Source: Crambe crambe (Eukaryota; Porifera; Demospongiae; Poecilosclerida; Crambeidae). From it: a DNA stretch of 64,000 bases. Location of the stretch: contig OZ004595.1 of NCBI GenBank assembly GCA_963924555.1, positions 3,782,001 to 3,846,000 of the forward strand, read 5' to 3'. Both the position numbers and the translations under genes were made by a program. Below are positions 60,601 through 64,000 of this stretch, piece by piece. Each line of letters starts with the position of its first letter. Position 1 is the stretch's first letter. Below the pieces are notes generated by a model, which saw only the letters and a list, made by a program, of their open reading frames with translations, was not told the origin of the DNA and did no database searches.

Positions 60601-63117
60601 CTAGCACCACTCTCTACTACAAAATTACAGAAGGGTTTGTTGATATCTATTTTGCTTCTTGATTTAGCCCAGAAACTTAAATACTCACTTTTGGGAAGTC
60701 AAAAAGTAAAGAAGATAAATCCTTCTGTAATTTTGTAGAAAGGGCTACTAAGAAGCTCTAGGCCAAAAATCAGCCACTTAATTCCAGCGGTCAGTGAGAA
60801 GCAATGCTTTTTATCTCTAAAGAGTAAAACGACTCATAGCACCTGTAAGAATTAACCTTTTTTCTTCATTTTTAGTGTGTATTAGTGATACTACCTTATA
60901 ACTATGTGCAATTTGAAGTCCATAGCTATAGTAATTTTGGAGTTATGTTAGAAAGACTAAAATTTAATTGTTAGCACGTGCGTTGCTATGTGCCACCACC
61001 CTTAAAGGAGAATGATATTTGTCAGGTGATTTGAAATTAGCCAGAATAAAACAAACACAGCATGCAAAAAGAGTTTGGTGGACCAATGATCAGGAGAGGT
61101 AAAAATAATAATCTTAGAGGGGATTTGAGACACCAATTAGAACGCCTTCCATCTTGTCTGACTACTAAGAGTGCATACATCGGAAATTTGTGTTTGCAGA
61201 TATAGATCACTGATGAACAAGAAGTATTGAGTCTACATTTTCATTTTGAATCATCTATAAATTGGCATGTGGATTCGTACAATTTCCAATTTTATACGTA
61301 CTTGATGTTTACCTTCACAAAATATGGAGCAGGAAATTTAACACTAACTTGTAAAAACTTACCTGATAAAGTAAATACGCAATGAGAAATACGAAGGCCA
61401 AAATAAAAGTAGCAAGAGAAGAATACTTAATATAAGTTGGTTGGCCAGTTAGAGGAAACTCTGTGATGTTTGCTGTCCTAGCCGGACCGAAATGCCAATC
61501 AGCACCTTGAACAATACTGGTCCAAGAACAAAACACTATTAGTAAACGCACGATATCATCATAACTATAAAACTTACAAGTATGGAATAGTAGTAATCAG
61601 CATAATGATAGCACCATAAGTTACATCAGGAAAAACAGTGATACCCTGAATATAAAGAATGACAAGAAATTCAGGGGACTGAAAAAAAAAATTAGAAACT
61701 TAATGAGCTTATGTCTCTGAGTCACAATCTCTATGAGAAATTCCAAGATCATCTTGGAGTTCATAAAGCATGACTTTCATTTTTTTTCTTTTTATAAATC
61801 TATCCCTATGGTATACATTTGAATATTTTTGAAGGTAGCTTTTTTTTTGTCTCGGCAGTAGAGTACCGAAACACAGTGCTGAAGGCAATGGTACAGTATG
61901 TATGTGGTACATATGTATCAGTGCATATGCAAGCACATGCAGCAGTGCACATGTGCATGCAAAGTTTACTTCCTATGTAGGAGTCTAAACTTAAAATCCT
62001 GGCCTTCAGATACCTGTAACTTCAGGATTACAAGTCGAAACCATCATAGTGAAAGTCAGAAGACACTATAAGCATGTAAGCGACTAAAATAAAACTTACT
62101 TCTAAACAACCTAGCTTGTAGGCCACTGCCCTACTCAGTGATTTATCTAAGAAGCCAGAGTGAATGAATAGCAAAAGAACAGAAACTGTGCCAGCTGCTA
62201 GATAGTAAAAAAAGTTATCAATGACTACTCTGGTAAACCATCCCTGCCACTTCTGCAGCATATTGCACAATTGCATAACCAAGCATGCTGACCCTTTACT
62301 GACTTCGATTGTTGAAAGAGTAGTTTGCCCCAGTCAGATATTATAACTGCCATATTGGTCTAGTTTTTTTTTTTGTAGCTTGTGTAATTAGCTATTATTA
62401 TCTCCATTATCAATGATAAATGCCAATTTTTCTGGTTCCCAAACCTCTCTTGCATATTAAGACAGATGCTACGTACATGAAGTTTCAGAAGCTAATATTC
62501 ACTTGAAAATCCTGCTTTATTTATCTATCAAGTCTATAAAGCATGACCCCTACATAGAGTGCTAGTGCACTCATTTTGCCCAAACTTTCCTATTCAAGTT
62601 TAATGAAGACCCAATGTCCTTTAATTTTATTTTAAAATTGTCCTCACTTGTTTATAGAAGCTCTTAAGAGAAAATTTACTTGTTGTCTCATCTTTTCCAA
62701 CTCCATCTATGATGTCCACCCTTCCTAATATGAGACTACCCAACCATGGGAGTGTAAGCAGCATAATTGTACTTCCAGCAAGAGTACTACATAAAGATCA
62801 GGATACATTTTAGGTAGAGATCCATAAGAGGTGCTAGAAAAGAAAATTTACATGGAATTCTATATAGTAATCCTACCCTAAACCTGTGGTCTCCTTTTTG
62901 CATACAAAATAAACAATTAAATCACCCCATTCCAACTGATATTTGCTTATTAGCATCTTCTTTAGATCCTCCAACACCAGAAAAAACAATCATGGCAGAA
63001 TCTGGAATAGCTCCCAATAAAGGAAGAATGACACCTCCAATAATACTAGCAGGTAAACCAAGGTCCAATAACAGTTCTGCTCCATCTATAAGTATATCAA
63101 AACATAGCCTAACAGAC
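47858..63117 (-). CDS. NCL-type cation/Ca2+ antiporter (CaCA superfamily), 5' incomplete
   Basis: Exons in reading order: 63117-62926, 62786-62680, 62146-62100, 61645-61578, 61516-61363, 50660-50635, 50567-50464, 50408-50290, 50157-49974, 49442-49327, 48233-48140, 48083-48001, 47944-47858. All junctions keep phase, giving 459 residues to the stop. Alpha repeat 1 reads GGVILPLLGAIPDSAMIV then GTLAGSTIMLLTLPW. Alpha repeat 2 reads FYLSFIVTPICSNASELV then GAATMNNTLCLG, the signature of plant-type NCL exchangers. An acidic cytoplasmic loop (50290-50408) lies between them, without a canonical EF-hand. The protein ends in two membrane helices. It would exchange Ca2+ for Na+ or H+ across a membrane. 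At the start of the first exon another frame reads LLGYVLIY before IDGAELLL, hinting at a one-base frame problem near 63090. N-terminal exons were not found. Confidence 0.85.
50635..50660 (-). other. 26-nt microexon of the antiporter gene
   Basis: It starts after an AG (CCTAGCCAG) and ends at GTATGT. It is the only segment found that converts the phase-0 end of exon 61516-61363 into the phase needed by exon 50567-50464, adding FLMQNCTKK before LKRRV. Confidence 0.65.
51254..51722 (+). mobile_element. MITE family F, copy 2
   Basis: Starts CTAAGTAGGGATGGCACGG and ends GATGCTCAGAGTGTAA; matches 34543-34989 in reverse. It lies in the large antiporter intron, directly left of the next TIR element. 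Confidence 0.7.
51726..52502. mobile_element. TIR element with AGCCTCGTCCCC ends
   Basis: Left end AGCCTCGTCCCC...TTTTTAGTTATGAATG and GTGGAGGGCCTG; the right end is the complement (CAGGCCCTCCAC...GGGGACGAGGCT). Inside (51820-52089) is an 89-codon frame with YTTKDLLKLVKNSEADLF, related to the broken PHD gene at 45290. It is probably an internally deleted derivative of that family's parent. Confidence 0.75.
52791..53096. mobile_element. MITE family E, 306-bp near-perfect palindrome
   Basis: ACAAGTAAATATTTAAGAAA at the left is the exact complement of the right end. The arms continue through AGTAGGGATGGCTGTGTGCG almost to the centre. Other copies lie at 33372-33552 and, in fragments, near 18480-18900. 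Confidence 0.85.
53100..55060. other. Antiporter intron without recognised genes; poly-G tract and a small foldback
   Basis: Holds a T run followed by more than 20 G (about 54637-54658). A foldback lies at about 54779-54851 (GAAGTGTGGTCTCGAGGCAC... and its complement). No exon of the antiporter was found here. Confidence 0.55.
55110..55345. repeat. Minisatellite, about 19-bp unit (TGATATCAGACCTCCTACT)
   Basis: About ten variants of TGATATCAGACCTCCTA alternating with TTCATATCGGACCTCCTA. A shorter array of the same unit is at 59820-59900, on the other side of the IS3EU-like unit. Confidence 0.9.
55570..56830 (-). pseudogene. Integrase-core transposase (IS3EU-like), disrupted
   Basis: Read on the minus strand: an N-terminal helix-turn-helix-like part (YSSITDRELDEKV, EKMIKGHLLAQ), then RVYSVPGPNYLWHIDGNHKL with the first catalytic Asp, then VIHGGGIDGSSRL. 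The second Asp is in YGVPSRVRSDKGGEN (about 56170-56215), and the Glu is in HNCRIERLWRDV (about 56060-56085). The C-terminal region runs to about 55606. The pattern is that of a eukaryotic DDE family related to bacterial IS3 transposases. Frame changes in the N-terminal part and near 56465, and an in-frame TAG near 56012, mean no intact protein is made from this copy as written. It is divergent from the HECT gene on the other strand. Confidence 0.7.
56970..57121. mobile_element. Tc1/mariner-type MITE, 152 bp, between the divergent genes
   Basis: CAGTGGATTGCAGGTTGCTT begins the element and its complement ends it, with TA on both sides (56968-56969, 57122-57123). Arms extend over 60 bp around a short loop. 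Confidence 0.88.
57211..59479 (+). pseudogene. HECT-type E3 gene travelling with the transposon, disrupted
   Basis: After an intron acceptor near 57211, one frame reads FPPPSAYKKRSGRSAATK and, beyond an in-frame TGA near 57394, IAIPRGERRSFLAESGLIGK, MSDKEVRVEICRVFSKQMGL and GDLFPFKYLQRIGAGSRTL. A Ser/Pro-rich stretch (about 57960-58250) follows, then FSTKQISTIYRASGSDFY (58324-58560), possibly CUE-like. The last exon (about 59261-59479) resembles the HECT C-lobe: VIFITGSN, ARTCSKLIIFPRG with the presumed catalytic Cys, and FNTV at the end. HECT enzymes pass ubiquitin to a target protein. Most of the HECT N-lobe is not visible; 58700-58980 lacks coding signal. Similar HECT proteins occur in many copies in fish and invertebrate genomes. 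Confidence 0.6.
60377..61001. mobile_element. MITE family C, diverged copy with TTAA targets
   Basis: GGTGGTGGCACAT at the left and the complement ATGTGCCACCACC at the right are both flanked by TTAA (60373-60376, 61002-61005). Inner phrases such as GGCTGATTTTTGAT are shared with 597-1168. TTAA targets suggest a piggyBac- or Kolobok-like helper. Confidence 0.75.
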
Positions 63118-63844
63118 CTGCTTTTTTTATGGGGTGGAGGAAAAGAAAAAAGTTGTGATATAAATTGCATGCACATGCGGTGACAATAATGATGTGCATT
63201 CTAGTCAGCTAGCTCCAGCTCTGGCTGACCCACTGGCCCCCATCAGCGAAAAACAATGGAGATATAACAAAAAAGCACTCCTCTCTGAACCAGTTAAGCC
63301 AACCTTATGGTAAAAACAAAGGTAAGACACTTGATACCAAAGATTCCTCCCAGTTGCAATACAAACAATTTGCATAAAATGCTTCTTAAGAGTGAGATGA
63401 CTAGTGCTGGAAGAGATATGGTCTGTCAGCCATCTTGCTGTTCAAATAATGATGACACAACATTTATTACAATTTATGTAATAGATGTACATGAAAATAT
63501 GAGCCCCCTTAATTCCGGGATGCAGCACATACAATATATACCAGGCCTTTTCCTCACTTATATTTAAATAAATAAACATACCAAATAGAAAGTAATGTTT
63601 CAGCTCTTACAGGCAGGGATGAAAATGACAACCCTTACCCAATACATCCATGGCCGGCCGGCCATAGATCTAGCTAGAGTTCCATCAATAGTGATAACCC
63701 TTACCCAATAGTAATTGCAACTTCTTGAGTTTGCTAGTTTAGTGTCTTCTATGATCAAACAATCAAATGAACAAATAACAGACTGTTAGTTCTGAACCAT
63801 GGCCCCACAAATCATGACAATTAAGATAGTGGTTTGGCTTATAA

Positions 63845-63970
63845 TCAGCACCAAGGAGTGTATTTATGTGCATATAATTTTCCACTGACTTCAATTGAAG
63901 GATAATGGTCCAATCCTGTTAAAATTTCTACCACTTCATGCATTAGATCTTCAGCCAGTGATTCACATTG
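63845..63970 (-). CDS. Possible terminal exon of an unknown gene
   Basis: On the minus strand, after a GTTAG acceptor, 41 codons are open to a TGA (ECSL-type start QCESLAEDLMHEV..., end YAHKYTPWC). Composition looks protein-like, but no family is recognised. It could belong to a gene beyond the window edge. Confidence 0.3.
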   Translation of the reverse strand, partial: QCESLAEDLMHEVVEILTGLDHYPSIEVSGKLYAHKYTPWC

Positions 63971-64000
63971 CTAACCTCAATCAATTTAAGATCGATCTCA

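Noticed and set aside
62028-62282. Whole 84-codon hydrophobic minus-strand frame as an antiporter exon
   Set aside because: Only 62100-62146 has splice sites and phases matching both neighbouring exons; the upstream hydrophobic part would break the phase.

Overview
The window looks like a stretch of demosponge genome, similar in style to Amphimedon queenslandica. This is an inference from style: AT-rich, small GT-AG exons, runs of TAGCTAGC, many foldback MITEs, and a mix of DIRS, Ginger, Penelope-like and integrase-core transposons next to a many-exon Ig-domain receptor. No sequence search could be run.

Layout. (1) 1-3245: the 3' part of a transposon-type gene encoding OTU protease, PHD finger and Ulp1 protease domains. 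(2) 3480-4700: a satellite with a unit of about 160 bp, then a pile of nested MITEs (4981-7466). (3) About 8000-11100: a fossil DIRS-type tyrosine-recombinase retroelement on the minus strand, followed by a 66-bp satellite; near-identical 123-bp direct repeats bracket both. (4) 12654-16680: a Ginger1-type DNA transposon with terminal inverted repeats, an integrase-like transposase and an Ulp1-PHD tail. (5) 16790-17442: a TIR element between perfect 14-bp direct repeats.

(6) 17599-35693, plus strand: the main host gene. It is a single-pass receptor whose 19 exons all join in phase: signal peptide, four Ig domains, a fibronectin-III-like domain, two unfamiliar Cys-containing repeats, a Thr/Pro stalk enlarged by an in-frame tandem duplication, a transmembrane helix, and a tyrosine-rich tail with one ITIM-like site. 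Its introns hold a 5'-truncated LINE, SINE-like pieces and MITEs. (7) 35700-46220: repeats, foldback hairpins, a Penelope-like relic and a broken coiled-coil/PHD gene.

(8) 47858-63117, minus strand: the second host gene, a cation/Ca2+ antiporter of the NCL type (CaCA superfamily). Thirteen exons including a 26-nt microexon are visible; the N-terminus is missing. One intron of about 10.7 kb contains an integrase-core DNA transposon (IS3EU-like) with a divergently transcribed HECT-type gene.

The two host genes are unrelated. Nearly all other sequence is mobile DNA. Several of these elements carry ubiquitin/SUMO-type enzymes (OTU, Ulp1, HECT) and PHD fingers, a recurring theme in this window.
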